21,479 nucleotides of DNA from JACMNW01 sp031402355 (GTDB taxonomy: Bacteria > Pseudomonadota > Alphaproteobacteria > Rhodobacterales > Rhodobacteraceae). Below the pieces are notes generated by a model. The model had not been told where the DNA came from and did not search any database. It worked only from the letters and a program-made list of their open reading frames with translations. The stretch covers positions 1 through 21,479 of the forward strand of contig JANNSG010000071.1 in assembly GCA_031402355.1 (NCBI GenBank). The letters are read 5' to 3'. The translations under genes and the position numbers were made by a program. Shown piece after piece: positions 1-8,264 of this stretch. How positions within the stretch are numbered: position 1 is the first letter of the stretch; each line of letters starts with the position of its first letter.

Positions 1-981
1 CGCCGCCGAAGGCTTCAACCCGGCCTTGCGGCACTTGATGTCAAAGAATTTCTCAGCCCCCAGATCAGCGCCAAAGCCTGCCTCGGTGACAACATATTCA
101 CCCAACTTTAGCGCGGTCTTGGTGGCAATCACAGAATTACACCCGTGGGCGATATTGGCAAACGGCCCGCCATGCACAAACGCCGGGTTGTTTTCCAGCG
201 TCTGCACGATGTTCGGCTGCATCGCGTCCTTCAGCAGCACCGTCATCGCGCCATCGGCCTTGATATCGCGGCAATAGATCGCCTTTTTCTCACGCGTGTA
301 GGCCACCACAATATCGCCGAGTCTTTTCTGAAGATCGTCCAGATCATTCGACAGGCACAAAATGGCCATCACTTCCGACGCTACCGTAATGTCAAACCCG
401 GTCTGGCGCGGGAAGCCGTTGGCGACGCCGCCCAGGTTCACCACGATATCGCGCAGCGCGCGGTCGTTCATATCCATCACCCGGCGCCAGACGATGCGGC
501 GCTCGTCAATCGCCAGCTCATTGCCCCAGTAAATGTGGTTATCAATCATCGCCGACAAAAGGTTGTGCGCCGATGTGATGGCATGAAAATCACCGGTGAA
601 ATGCAGGTTCATTTCTTCCATCGGCACGACTTGTGCGTAGCCACCCCCGGCAGCCCCGCCCTTCATGCCAAAGTTCGGGCCAAGCGACGCTTCCCGAATG
701 CAAACCACTGCCTTTTTGCCGATGCGGTTCAACCCGTCACCCAGACCCACGGTCGTTGTCGTCTTGCCTTCGCCCGCAGGCGTCGGGTTGATCGCCGTGA
801 CCAAGATCAGCTTGCCATCGGGCCGCCCCGCCAAGGATTTGATAAACTCCTGACCGACTTTCGCCTTGTCATGCCCATAGGGCAGCAAATGCTCTGCCGG
901 GATGCCAAGTTTCGCACCAATCTCCATGATCGGGCGCTTTTTGGCTTCGCGCGCAATTTCAATATCGGTCTTAAACGCCAT
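1..981 (-). CDS. fhs: Formate--tetrahydrofolate ligase, N-terminal part (cut by window edge)
   Basis: This is the first 327 codons of an ATP-dependent formyltetrahydrofolate synthetase, which makes 10-formyl-THF from formate, ATP and tetrahydrofolate in cytosolic one-carbon metabolism. The frame is open from the ATG at 981 to the window edge. It begins MAFKTDIEIAREAKKRPI. The nucleotide-binding segment NPTPAGEGKTTTTVGL is near residues 65-80, followed by the family-typical REASLGPNFGMKGGAAGGG and FTGDFHAIT-type stretches. The full family length is about 555-560 residues, so roughly 40% of the protein lies outside the window. A GGGAG Shine-Dalgarno lies nine bases before the ATG. No folD partner is visible on the upstream side, where corA lies 223 bases away in the same direction. 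Identity is very secure; only the 3' end is unknown. Confidence 0.97.
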   Translation of the reverse strand, partial: MAFKTDIEIAREAKKRPIMEIGAKLGIPAEHLLPYGHDKAKVGQEFIKSLAGRPDGKLILVTAINPTPAGEGKTTTTVGLGDGLNRIGKKAVVCIREASLGPNFGMKGGAAGGGYAQVVPMEEMNLHFTGDFHAITSAHNLLSAMIDNHIYWGNELAIDERRIVWRRVMDMNDRALRDIVVNLGGVANGFPRQTGFDITVASEVMAILCLSNDLDDLQKRLGDIVVAYTREKKAIYCRDIKADGAMTVLLKDAMQPNIVQTLENNPAFVHGGPFANIAHGCNSVIATKTALKLGEYVVTEAGFGADLGAEKFFDIKCRKAGLKPSAA

Positions 982-1204
982 GATCAATTCTCCCTGGGGC
1001 TTGGCCAGATTACCCCGTTGCCGCAGGTGTATAGGGCGATTTTGCGACAGGAAGTGGCGTTTCCGACCAACCCTGCGTCAAATTCGCCGTAAGGTCGCTG
1101 AGACCGGTATGACCGGCATCGGGATCATGAAAGCGCAGGTCTTTCAGGACCCTCAGGCTTGCACTAACCTGCCCCTGGCCCGCTGATCCGGCACAGGCAT
1201 TGTG

Positions 1205-2182
1205 CTACATCCAGCCTTTTCGCTTGAAATACAGATAGGGCAAAATCGCCGACAGCACCATCAGACCGATTGCCATCGGATAGCCATAGGGCCAGCTCAG
1301 TTCCGGCATGAACTGAAAGTTCATCCCGTAGATCGACGCAATCAGGGTCGGCGGTAAAAACACAAAGGCCACGACCGAGAATACCTTGATGATGTCGGAT
1401 TGCTGGATATTGATCATCCCCAGCGTCGCATCCAGCAAGAACACCAGCTTTTGCTTTTGCGCGCCCGCATAATCTTGCAAGGACTGAAGGTCGCGCAGCA
1501 GGGTTTTCAGCCGCACTTTGTCTTGCGCCGGGGCCTTGCTTGCGGGTTTCGGTGACGCATGCACGGCCAGAAATCCCGACAATCGCTGAATGGCCGACAG
1601 CGATTCCCCCGCCAAGCCGTTCAATTCCTCCGACGCGCCGATCCGCAGCAGAACCTCGCTTAACTTGACATCTGTCTTCGCACTGCGCTTGGGCACAAAG
1701 ATCGCTTTAGAGATTTCGGCCTGCACCCGCCCTTGTGCTTCCAGAATATCGGCCAGACGGTCCACGATCATTTCCAGCAGGCCGATCAGCACCGCCTGCC
1801 CGGTGCCGCATCCCTGCCCCTGACGCGCGGCGGATTCAGCATAACTTACAAAGGAATACGGCGTATGGTATCTGATCGTCACCATCCGGTCGCCCGCCAG
1901 AACGAAGGTCACCGGCCCCGAGGTGGTCTCGTCCTGAAGCGAAGTTGCCAGTACCGGCGCCGTCAGGAAAAGGGCCCCCGCCTCATCATAGGCACGCGAT
2001 GACATCTCGATCTCTTGCATGTCTTCGCGCGTCGGCACGTTAAAGCCCATCTGACGCTCGACGCGGGCTTCGTCTTCGCTGGTCGGGTTCAGCATGTCGA
2101 TCCAGATCACACGGTCGAACGCCGCCTCCGGATCGGGGCAAACGGTCAGATGGCCCTTCTCATGGCAATAATAGGTGATCAC
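1205..2182 (-). CDS. corA: CorA-family magnesium/divalent-cation transporter (GTG start preferred)
   Basis: This is a CorA-type channel that imports Mg2+ (or a related divalent cation) across the inner membrane as a pentamer. The C-terminus shows the hallmark: a first membrane helix around VVAFVFLPPTLIASIYGMNF with the GMN selectivity motif (about residues 286-288), a short loop, a second helix ending in LYFKRKGWM, and a positively charged tail. The long N-terminal part is the cytosolic domain, with its helical stalk around residues 130-260. The longest frame opens at an ATG at 2248, but that codon sits in the loop of an inverted repeat and has no good ribosome site. The in-frame GTG at 2182 follows GGGG by a short spacer and gives ITYYCHEKG, close to where CorA proteins usually begin; it yields 325 residues. 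The gene lies downstream of ftsH in the same direction. Whether the cation is Mg2+, Co2+ or Zn2+ cannot be told from sequence. Confidence 0.9.
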   Translation of the reverse strand: MITYYCHEKGHLTVCPDPEAAFDRVIWIDMLNPTSEDEARVERQMGFNVPTREDMQEIEMSSRAYDEAGALFLTAPVLATSLQDETTSGPVTFVLAGDRMVTIRYHTPYSFVSYAESAARQGQGCGTGQAVLIGLLEMIVDRLADILEAQGRVQAEISKAIFVPKRSAKTDVKLSEVLLRIGASEELNGLAGESLSAIQRLSGFLAVHASPKPASKAPAQDKVRLKTLLRDLQSLQDYAGAQKQKLVFLLDATLGMINIQQSDIIKVFSVVAFVFLPPTLIASIYGMNFQFMPELSWPYGYPMAIGLMVLSAILPYLYFKRKGWM

Positions 2183-2205
2183 GCCGAACCCCTGGTCAAT
2201 GCATA

Positions 2206-2277
2206 ATCCCGAACGCCGGGCTTCACTGCTGACTTGTCGCGAAGACATCCCAACAATGCAAGCCCGGTGTTCGGGAT
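2206..2277. repeat. Long inverted repeat between ftsH and corA (18-bp arms)
   Basis: Arms at 2206-2223 and 2260-2277 are complementary over 18 bases with one mismatch (G.U if the plus strand is transcribed, A.C on the minus strand). The 36-base loop contains the ATG at 2248 that opens the longest corA frame. There is no U-run after the second arm in the minus direction, so it is not a standard intrinsic terminator. It could limit read-through from ftsH, protect the ftsH mRNA 3' end, or control corA. The structure is seen directly; the function is inference. Confidence 0.8.
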
Positions 2278-2283
2278 CAAGGA

Positions 2284-4194
2284 TCAGGCGGTCGGCTTTG
2301 GTTCCAGACCTGCCTTGGGCGCGCGCGGTTTGGTCTTCGGTATGCTCGCGACCAAGGGGGTGGCACCGCCCGACGATGGCGTGTCGGCATCATCGCCCCC
2401 GCCAAGCGCTTCGCCGGCAATCACTTTGCGAATCTCGTCGCCGGTCAGCGTTTCGTACTCCAGCAAACCCTTGGCCAGCCGCTCGAATTCCACCGACTTC
2501 TCGGTCAGGATCTTGTAGGCAAGCGCATAGCCTTCGTCGATCAGCGCCTTCACTTCGGATTCGATCAAGGTCTTTGTCTCTGCCGACACCGAAAACCCGC
2601 CGGTCGCCCCCTGATAGCCCTGATCCGCTTCAGAATAATCGATGTTGCCAACCTTGTCGGACATGCCCCAGCGCATCACCATCGCCCGGGCAAGGCCCGA
2701 GGCCATCTGGATATCGCCACTGGCCCCGCTAGAGACGCTGTCTTCGCCCCATTTGATGATTTCCGCAGCCTTGCCCGCCATGCCCATCGCGATGCGCTGC
2801 TTCATCTGGTCCTTGTGCCAGGAATTGCGATCCATTTCAGGCAGGCTCATCACCATGCCCAAAGCACCACCGCGCGGAATGATCGTGGCTTTGTAAACCG
2901 GGTCGCATTTCGGCAACGTGATGCCGACAATCGCGTGACCGGCCTCGTGATAGGCTGTCATTTCCTTGTCTTCAGCGGTCAGCACCATCGACCGGCGCTC
3001 GGCCCCCATCATCACCTTGTCCTTGGCGCGTTCAAAATCGTCCATTGTCACAAATCGCCGGCCGACGCGGGCGGCAAGCAGTGCGGCCTCGTTCACAAGG
3101 TTCATCAGGTCCGCCCCCGAAAATCCGGGGGACCCACGCGCAATAACCCGCAGATCGACATCTGGCCCAAGCGGCGTCTTGCGCGCATGCACCGTCAAGA
3201 TCTTCTCGCGGCCCTTGATATCGGGGTTCGGTACGTGAATCGTGCGGTCAAAACGGCCGGGGCGCAGCAACGCCGGGTCCAGCACATCCTTGCGGTTGGT
3301 CGCCGCCACGATGATCACGCCTTCATTGGCCTCGAAACCATCCATTTCCACCAGCAACTGGTTCAGCGTCTGTTCCCGCTCGTCATTGCCGCCGCCGATG
3401 CCCACACCGCGGGCACGACCAACGGCATCGATCTCGTCGATGAACACAATGCAGGGCGCGTTCTTCTTGGCCTGCTCGAACATGTCGCGCACGCGGCTTG
3501 CACCGACGCCGACAAACATTTCCACAAAGTCAGACCCAGAGATTGTGAAGAACGGCACCCCTGCTTCGCCCGCGATGGCACGTGCCAGCAGGGTTTTACC
3601 GGTACCCGGAGGGCCCACAAGCAACGCACCCTTCGGAATTTTCCCGCCCAGACGGCTGAACTTCTGCGGATTGCGTAGGAATTCAACAATCTCTTCCAGT
3701 TCTTCCTTGGCCTCATCAATGCCCGCCACGTCGTCAAACGTCACGCGACCTTGCTTTTCGGTCAGCAGCTTGGCGCGCGATTTGCCAAAGCCCATCGCCC
3801 CGCCACGCCCGCCGCCCTGCATCCGGTTCATGAAGAAAATCCAGATGCCGATTAGCACAAGGAAGGGCAACCATAGGGAAATCAAAGAGAATATGCCCGA
3901 TTGTTCCTGCGATTTCACAGCCACGCCCACGCCTTTTGCAATCAGCGCCCCGGCCACTTCTTCACCTTCGGGCTTGATAGCAACGTAGGTATTGCCGTCA
4001 TTGCCTTTGATCACAACGCGCTCACCGTCCAGCAACACGCTGGTCACCTCGCCGTCATTCACTTTGGTCATGAATTCTGAATAGGACAGATCGCGCCCGG
4101 TCGTGGTTGCCTGCCCGCCGTTGAACATCTGAAACAGGGCAAGGACCAACAACAACAAAACGACCCAGAATGCGATATTTCTCGCGTTACCCAC
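2284..4194 (-). CDS. ftsH: ATP-dependent zinc metalloprotease FtsH
   Basis: This is a membrane-anchored AAA+ protease that degrades misassembled membrane proteins and, in related bacteria, regulators such as RpoH. With the GTG start it has 636 residues, normal for the family. A membrane helix spans about residues 6-24, a periplasmic domain follows, and a second helix spans about 101-122. The AAA module has Walker A GPPGTGKT (194-201), Walker B IVFIDEID (249-256) and the second region of homology ending RPGRFDR. The zinc site is HEAGH (416-420), with the third ligand expected in the helix after SGASGDIQMA. The C-terminal tail is Pro/Lys-rich. The longest frame starts at an ATG at 4209, but that ATG lies just upstream of, and partly within, the AGGAGAG ribosome site; GTG at 4194 gives VGNARNIAFW, the usual alphaproteobacterial N-terminus. 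It lies 74 bases after tilS. Confidence 0.97.
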   Translation of the reverse strand: MGNARNIAFWVVLLLLVLALFQMFNGGQATTTGRDLSYSEFMTKVNDGEVTSVLLDGERVVIKGNDGNTYVAIKPEGEEVAGALIAKGVGVAVKSQEQSGIFSLISLWLPFLVLIGIWIFFMNRMQGGGRGGAMGFGKSRAKLLTEKQGRVTFDDVAGIDEAKEELEEIVEFLRNPQKFSRLGGKIPKGALLVGPPGTGKTLLARAIAGEAGVPFFTISGSDFVEMFVGVGASRVRDMFEQAKKNAPCIVFIDEIDAVGRARGVGIGGGNDEREQTLNQLLVEMDGFEANEGVIIVAATNRKDVLDPALLRPGRFDRTIHVPNPDIKGREKILTVHARKTPLGPDVDLRVIARGSPGFSGADLMNLVNEAALLAARVGRRFVTMDDFERAKDKVMMGAERRSMVLTAEDKEMTAYHEAGHAIVGITLPKCDPVYKATIIPRGGALGMVMSLPEMDRNSWHKDQMKQRIAMGMAGKAAEIIKWGEDSVSSGASGDIQMASGLARAMVMRWGMSDKVGNIDYSEADQGYQGATGGFSVSAETKTLIESEVKALIDEGYALAYKILTEKSVEFERLAKGLLEYETLTGDEIRKVIAGEALGGGDDADTPSSGGATPLVASIPKTKPRAPKAGLEPKPTA

Positions 4195-4199
4195 AAAAA

Positions 4200-4206
4200 C
4201 TCTCCT
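4200..4206 (-). promoter_or_regulatory. Ribosome binding site deciding the ftsH start
   Basis: On the minus strand AGGAGAG is followed by five T residues and then GTG at 4194. The competing ATG (4209-4207) is immediately upstream of this site, so it cannot use it. This is the main reason for choosing the GTG start. Confidence 0.8.
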
Positions 4207-4244
4207 CATTGCGCGGTACCGGACAGTACTGCTCGCTTGTCCCT

Positions 4245-4272
4245 AAGATAGAGATAAGTTGCGGGCGTTCAA
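4245..4272 (-). promoter_or_regulatory. Candidate ftsH promoter, possibly heat-shock sigma (RpoH) type
   Basis: The minus strand shows TTGAAC (4272-4267), 16 bases, then TATCTT (4250-4245). Read as an RpoH-type promoter it is TTG, 17 bases, TCTATCT, close to the alphaproteobacterial pattern CTTG-N17-CYTATNT. The -35 element overlaps the tilS stop codon. Control of ftsH by RpoH is known in other proteobacteria; here it is an inference from a short, partly matching motif. Confidence 0.35.
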
Positions 4273-5522
4273 TGCGATATAATGAATGACCCGAAACCAG
4301 CGTCAATTTGCGCAGTCCAGCCGTTTGCCAGACCCGCCAATGGGGCCGCAATCAGCACATCGCCGCGCCAGATTGCGGGCGATACGATCAGCGCATCGCG
4401 GCTGATTCCGGTATCCCGCCAATCCTTGCATCCCCGCAGGCCTGCCAACCCCAACGCCCGCACCTCCAGTCCCGGCTCAGACGGCCCGTCAACGCGCCAG
4501 CGGCTATCCCACAGTTGATCGGGCGGGCTGACCACAAACGCCACCGCTTTCGGCTCCCGCGTAATTTGCACCTGTGTATCGCTCACACGGATACGACAAC
4601 CGGAAAGCGTAGCATCTTTGCCAAGCATGATCCCCATCTGAACGTGCTCGACCGCCTTGCCACGAGGCGGGTAACTGGCCGTAGACACCCAGCCGAAACA
4701 AGCAATCAAGAGTTGCCGTTGAACTTCCATCTGAAGTCCCCCAAACGCCGTCCGGTCCAACGATAGACCACCCGCCCGCTCTTCAACGATCTTCGCTGCA
4801 GCCTTGATCGTCGCTGCCCGGACCACACTCCTCGCCATATCAAGATTGTCTGCTACCCGGGCCAGCGTTTCCACCGTAATGCCCAATGGCTGCAAAGCCA
4901 CCAGCGCCCGCCGCGCCTTAATCCGGGCAAAGCTGTCATCATCATTGGTCGGGTCTTCGATCCAAACACAGTTCTCGCTGCGCAGAAAAACCCGCAGCGC
5001 CTCGCGCGTCGTGTTAAGGAATGGTCGCGTGAAGAACACACCCTCTTCACGCCACCCCGCCCGCATCCCCGACAACCCATCAACGCCCGCCGCCCGCGCC
5101 AATTCCATCAAAAACGTCTCAGCCTGATCATTCGCCGTGTGACCAAGCACAACATACTCGATCCCCAGCCCGCGCGCCCATTCGCCAATCAAGCGATACC
5201 TCGCGCGCCGCGCCATATCCATCATGTTGCCAGTAACTTCGCCGTGGTCCCAGATCAAAGTCTGATGTGACACTCCAAGTCCGGCACAGACACCAGCCAC
5301 GAACCGCGCTTCGTCAGCCGCCTCGGGTCTTAGGCGATGATCAACAGTTACCGCGTGAACCACCCAGCCACGCAACACAGCGGCGCGCGCGATCAAATGC
5401 AATGCCGCCATCGAATCGCTGCCACCAGACACAGCTACCGCAAGATGATCCGGCTTGGTCCACGCAAACGCAGCCTCGGCGACCGACCTCAGTTCATCAG
5501 CCGAACTAGGCCTTACTGGCAC
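4269..5522 (-). CDS. tilS: tRNA(Ile)-lysidine synthase
   Basis: TilS ligates lysine to C34 of the tRNA-Ile that bears a CAU anticodon, so that it reads AUA instead of AUG; the reaction uses ATP and the enzyme is essential in most bacteria. The PP-loop ATP-pyrophosphatase motif SGGSDS is at about residues 32-37, and the segments VDHRLRPEAADEA, LGHTANDQAETFLMELARAAG and DGLSGM follow in family order. Length is 417 residues against about 430 in E. coli, with a shortened and divergent C-terminal domain. The start is a GTG at 5522 that overlaps the last ten bases of cpoB, so translational coupling is likely; AGGG lies six bases upstream of it. Its position between the tol-pal genes and ftsH matches the order known in related alphaproteobacteria. 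Confidence 0.94.
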   Translation of the reverse strand: MPVRPSSADELRSVAEAAFAWTKPDHLAVAVSGGSDSMAALHLIARAAVLRGWVVHAVTVDHRLRPEAADEARFVAGVCAGLGVSHQTLIWDHGEVTGNMMDMARRARYRLIGEWARGLGIEYVVLGHTANDQAETFLMELARAAGVDGLSGMRAGWREEGVFFTRPFLNTTREALRVFLRSENCVWIEDPTNDDDSFARIKARRALVALQPLGITVETLARVADNLDMARSVVRAATIKAAAKIVEERAGGLSLDRTAFGGLQMEVQRQLLIACFGWVSTASYPPRGKAVEHVQMGIMLGKDATLSGCRIRVSDTQVQITREPKAVAFVVSPPDQLWDSRWRVDGPSEPGLEVRALGLAGLRGCKDWRDTGISRDALIVSPAIWRGDVLIAAPLAGLANGWTAQIDAGFGSFIISH

Positions 5523-6334
5523 CCCAAACCCTGCATGGCGATCTGCGCATTCGTTGCCTCAATACTGCCCGCAAACCGCACGCCAACCTCGGTCAGCGTC
5601 ACGCAGGCCTCTGGCGTCTGCCCCAGTGCGCCAAGCGATTGCCCCAGCTTCAGCAAGGATTCCCCCGCCCGCGCGCCATCGGGTTTGCCCGAAAACGCCT
5701 CCAGATAGGCCCGCGCCGCATTCGATGTCTCGCCCAGTTGCGCCAAAGCTTCGCCGCGCTGGAACTGTGCTTCCTGGCTTAGGGGGCTGCCCGGATAGGC
5801 CGTGGTAAAGGTCGCAAAGAGGTCCGCGGCGGCACGAAAGTCACCGGTGCCGAGCACCTCACGGGCCCGGTCAAAATCTGCCTGTTCTGTGACCGCAAGC
5901 TCACCGCCTCCGGTCACGCCCGGGTCAGTCGCCCCGATCACCGGGGCCACGGTGCCCCCGCCCAACGGTGCTGTAGTGCCAAGCGACCCCACGTCACAGC
6001 CCTCGGTCAACTCGCAGACCCGGAACTCCAGATCGCCGATCCGGTTGGTGCCATCAGACGCCACCTTGTTCAGCCGCAATTCCACCGCTTCGGCCTTCGA
6101 TGTCAGTTGCACCAAGGCCGCTTCCAATGCGTCCATCCGCTGCAAAGCATCGCCGCCGGCCGCCCCGGTCTGGGCGGCCCCGGTTGTTACCAGTTCCTGC
6201 TTCAATGCGGTAAACTCGGCATTCAGCGTGGCCAGTTCCGCACGTATATCGGCCAGCGTTTGCGCACGGTCCTGCGCCCCGGCAGCCCCCGAAGCAAACG
6301 CCAGAACGGCGGCGAAAACCAGTCCACGCATCAT
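5513..6334 (-). CDS. cpoB: Tol-Pal system-associated periplasmic TPR protein CpoB (YbgF)
   Basis: This is a periplasmic accessory of the Tol-Pal machine; in E. coli it coordinates outer-membrane constriction with peptidoglycan synthesis. A signal peptide covers residues 1-20 with a likely cut after SGAAGA. A coiled-coil trimerisation region follows at about 21-95 (LADIRAELATLNAEFTALKQ). A Gly/Val/Thr-rich linker runs to about 145. Tetratricopeptide repeats fill the C-terminal half (FDRAREVLGTGDFRAAADLF, then AQFQRGEALAQLGETSNAAR, and further). Cys pairs occur in RVCELTEGC, and another Cys lies near the C-terminal end. Length of 273 residues is normal. It starts one base after the pal stop and overlaps tilS at its 3' end, so it is the last Tol-Pal gene of the transcript. 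Two adjacent ATG codons make the exact start uncertain by one residue. Confidence 0.93.
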   Translation of the reverse strand: MMRGLVFAAVLAFASGAAGAQDRAQTLADIRAELATLNAEFTALKQELVTTGAAQTGAAGGDALQRMDALEAALVQLTSKAEAVELRLNKVASDGTNRIGDLEFRVCELTEGCDVGSLGTTAPLGGGTVAPVIGATDPGVTGGGELAVTEQADFDRAREVLGTGDFRAAADLFATFTTAYPGSPLSQEAQFQRGEALAQLGETSNAARAYLEAFSGKPDGARAGESLLKLGQSLGALGQTPEACVTLTEVGVRFAGSIEATNAQIAMQGLGCQ

Positions 6335-6335
6335 G

Positions 6336-6854
6336 TCAGGCCCCCGCGCCAGCCGACAGCACGGTCACCGCGCGCCGGTTGCGCGAATAACAGGCTTCTT
6401 CGGAACAGACCTCGATCGGCTTCTCCTTACCATAGCTGGTCGTCCGCATCCGGCCTGCCGTCACGCCCTGGCTGATCAGGAAATCCTGCACCGCTGACGC
6501 GCGCCGCGCACCAAGGGCCAGGTTGTATTCCCGGGTGCCCTGCTCATCGGCATGGCCTTCGATGATGATCGCGTAATCGGCATTGGTCAAAAGCCAGGTC
6601 GCCTGCTGCGCCAAAACACCACGTGCTTCCGGCGTCAGCGTGCTTTGGTCCACCGGGAAAAGTACCCGGTCGCCGACCGTCTGGTTGAAATAGGCCACCG
6701 ACCGCGGATCGCCTGCATCGCCCAGACCTGAGCTGTCAATACCACCCGCACCGCCAGCGCCACCAGCGCCACCGGCCCCGTACCGATCAGGGTTATTACA
6801 GGCCGCAAGGCCCAGCACTGCCACCAAAAGCAGAGCCTTGGGAAGATATTTCAT
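6336..6854 (-). CDS. pal: Peptidoglycan-associated lipoprotein Pal
   Basis: Pal is an outer-membrane lipoprotein that grips peptidoglycan through an OmpA-like domain and binds TolB and TolA. The lipobox LGLAAC places the lipid-bearing cysteine at residue 19. It is followed by a Gly/Ala tandem linker (residues 26-38, repeating A-G-G) and then the OmpA domain from about residue 60. The peptidoglycan-binding signature GHADEQGTREYNLALGARRA is intact, and the C-terminal part has RMRTTSYGKEKP. Length of 172 residues is typical. AAGGA lies seven bases upstream of the ATG. The 84-base gap behind tolB could hold a secondary promoter, but I see no convincing one. Confidence 0.97.
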   Translation of the reverse strand: MKYLPKALLLVAVLGLAACNNPDRYGAGGAGGAGGAGGIDSSGLGDAGDPRSVAYFNQTVGDRVLFPVDQSTLTPEARGVLAQQATWLLTNADYAIIIEGHADEQGTREYNLALGARRASAVQDFLISQGVTAGRMRTTSYGKEKPIEVCSEEACYSRNRRAVTVLSAGAGA

Positions 6855-6938
6855 GATGTCATCCTTCTTGTTCTTGGCTCGATACTACGTCTCTTATCAG
6901 GTTCCGGGCGGGATGGGAATCCGTCGCCAAGACAGTTT

Positions 6939-8264
6939 TTACTGCAAAAGCGGCGACCAGGCCGGATCAGACGCCGGGGTTTCCGTGGTGATCTGGCGCA
7001 GATTTCGTCCCGACACATCTACCGACCACAGCGCCGGCTGCCCATCGGCCCCAGCACCTTGCCGCGTGAACATGATCACCCGGCCATTCGGGGCCCAGGT
7101 CGGGCCCTCATCCAGAAACGACGCCGTCAGCAGGCGTTCTTCCGACCCATCGGTGCGCATCACACCAATGTGGAAACGACCCTCATTCTGCTTGGTAAAG
7201 GCAATCAGATCGCCGCGTGGGCTCCACACAGGCGTGCCATAGCGGCCCTGCCCGTTCGAGACCCGCTGCGGTTCGCCCCCACCTGCCGACATCACATAAA
7301 TCTGCTGCGTGCCGGACCGATCGCTTTCAAACACGATCTGGCTGCCATCGGGTGAAAAGCTGGGGGCGGTTTCAATCGAGGGGGCGTTGGTCAGCTGGTT
7401 CAGCTGCCCGCTTTCGGTATCCACCGTGTAAATGTCGGAATTGCCACCCTGCTCCAGCGAAAACACCACCGTGCGCCCATCGGGGGCAAAACGCGGTGCA
7501 AAAGTCATCGTGCCCGGCACCTGGCCCAGATTGCGGGTCTGCAGGCTGCCCACATCCATCAGATAAATCTCGGGGAATCCTGACGCATAAGACGTGAACA
7601 GCACCCGGTCACCGCCCGGCGAAAATCGCGGCGCCAGCACGATGGATGAGCTATCCGTCAAATACTGCAGCCCAGCGCCATCATAATCCATCACTCCAAG
7701 CCGTTTGGCCCGGTTGTTCTTCGGCCCGGATTCCGACACGAACACCACCCGGCTGTCAAAATAACCACCTTCGCCGGTGATCCGGGAATAGGCCGCATCC
7801 GCCACTTTATGGGCCATCCGCCGCCAGCTTGACGGCGTGCCTGCAAATTGCAGCCCCTCGCCCAAAGGCTGGCCGGAAAACACGTCATACAGACGGAACT
7901 TCACGACGATCCGGTCACCCGACGCCGATACCGCCCCGGTGATCAAAGCCTGTGCATTGATCGCCTTCCAATCGGGGTAGGCCACCGGTGCGTCAAAGCT
8001 GGCGACAGCCGAGATATGCGCCGAAGCCGGTATTTCCCGAAACAACCCCGTGCCTGCCAGATCGGCGGCAATAACGCGGCTGATATTGGCTGCAAACTCT
8101 GCCGCATCGCCGTTCTCGGCGACAAAATCGGGCACTGCAAACGGCAGGGGTTCGATCACCCCATCTGTGATCTCGATCCTAAGGGGTCCACTTTGGGCAA
8201 ACCCGGCGGTAACCGCGCCGCAAACAATCAGCATTGCAATGCTCAGGGGCTTCAGCATGTTCAT
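6939..8264 (-). CDS. tolB: Tol-Pal system protein TolB
   Basis: TolB is the periplasmic beta-propeller that shuttles between Pal and TolA. A signal peptide covers about residues 1-23 (ML..SIAMLIVCGAVTAGFAQ). An N-terminal alpha/beta domain follows, then a six-bladed propeller with repeated blades of the type SPGGDRVLFTS, APDGRTVVFSLEQGGNSDIY, SPDGSQIVFESDRSGTQQIY, SPRGDLIAFTKQ and APNGRVIMFTRQ. Length is 441 residues. The longest frame begins 16 codons upstream inside tolA. I chose the ATG at 8264, which overlaps the tolA stop in an ATGA arrangement and has GAGG five bases before it; the signal peptide then begins properly. Translational coupling with tolA is likely. Confidence 0.96.
   Translation of the reverse strand: MNMLKPLSIAMLIVCGAVTAGFAQSGPLRIEITDGVIEPLPFAVPDFVAENGDAAEFAANISRVIAADLAGTGLFREIPASAHISAVASFDAPVAYPDWKAINAQALITGAVSASGDRIVVKFRLYDVFSGQPLGEGLQFAGTPSSWRRMAHKVADAAYSRITGEGGYFDSRVVFVSESGPKNNRAKRLGVMDYDGAGLQYLTDSSSIVLAPRFSPGGDRVLFTSYASGFPEIYLMDVGSLQTRNLGQVPGTMTFAPRFAPDGRTVVFSLEQGGNSDIYTVDTESGQLNQLTNAPSIETAPSFSPDGSQIVFESDRSGTQQIYVMSAGGGEPQRVSNGQGRYGTPVWSPRGDLIAFTKQNEGRFHIGVMRTDGSEERLLTASFLDEGPTWAPNGRVIMFTRQGAGADGQPALWSVDVSGRNLRQITTETPASDPAWSPLLQ

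Noticed and set aside
145..1092. Long plus-strand open frame of 315 codons
   Set aside because: It is antisense to fhs and to the fhs upstream region, with a shadow-like composition; the minus-strand protein is a clear Fhs.
982..1204. Small inverted repeats (GGTC-CTGAAA-GACC and ACCGGT-type) in the fhs-corA gap
   Set aside because: The stems are only four to six base pairs, with no T-run and no clear relation to a start or stop, so they are not distinguishable from chance.
2815..3988. Overlapping plus-strand open frames of 287 and 248 codons
   Set aside because: They lie fully inside ftsH on the opposite strand and have no recognisable domains.
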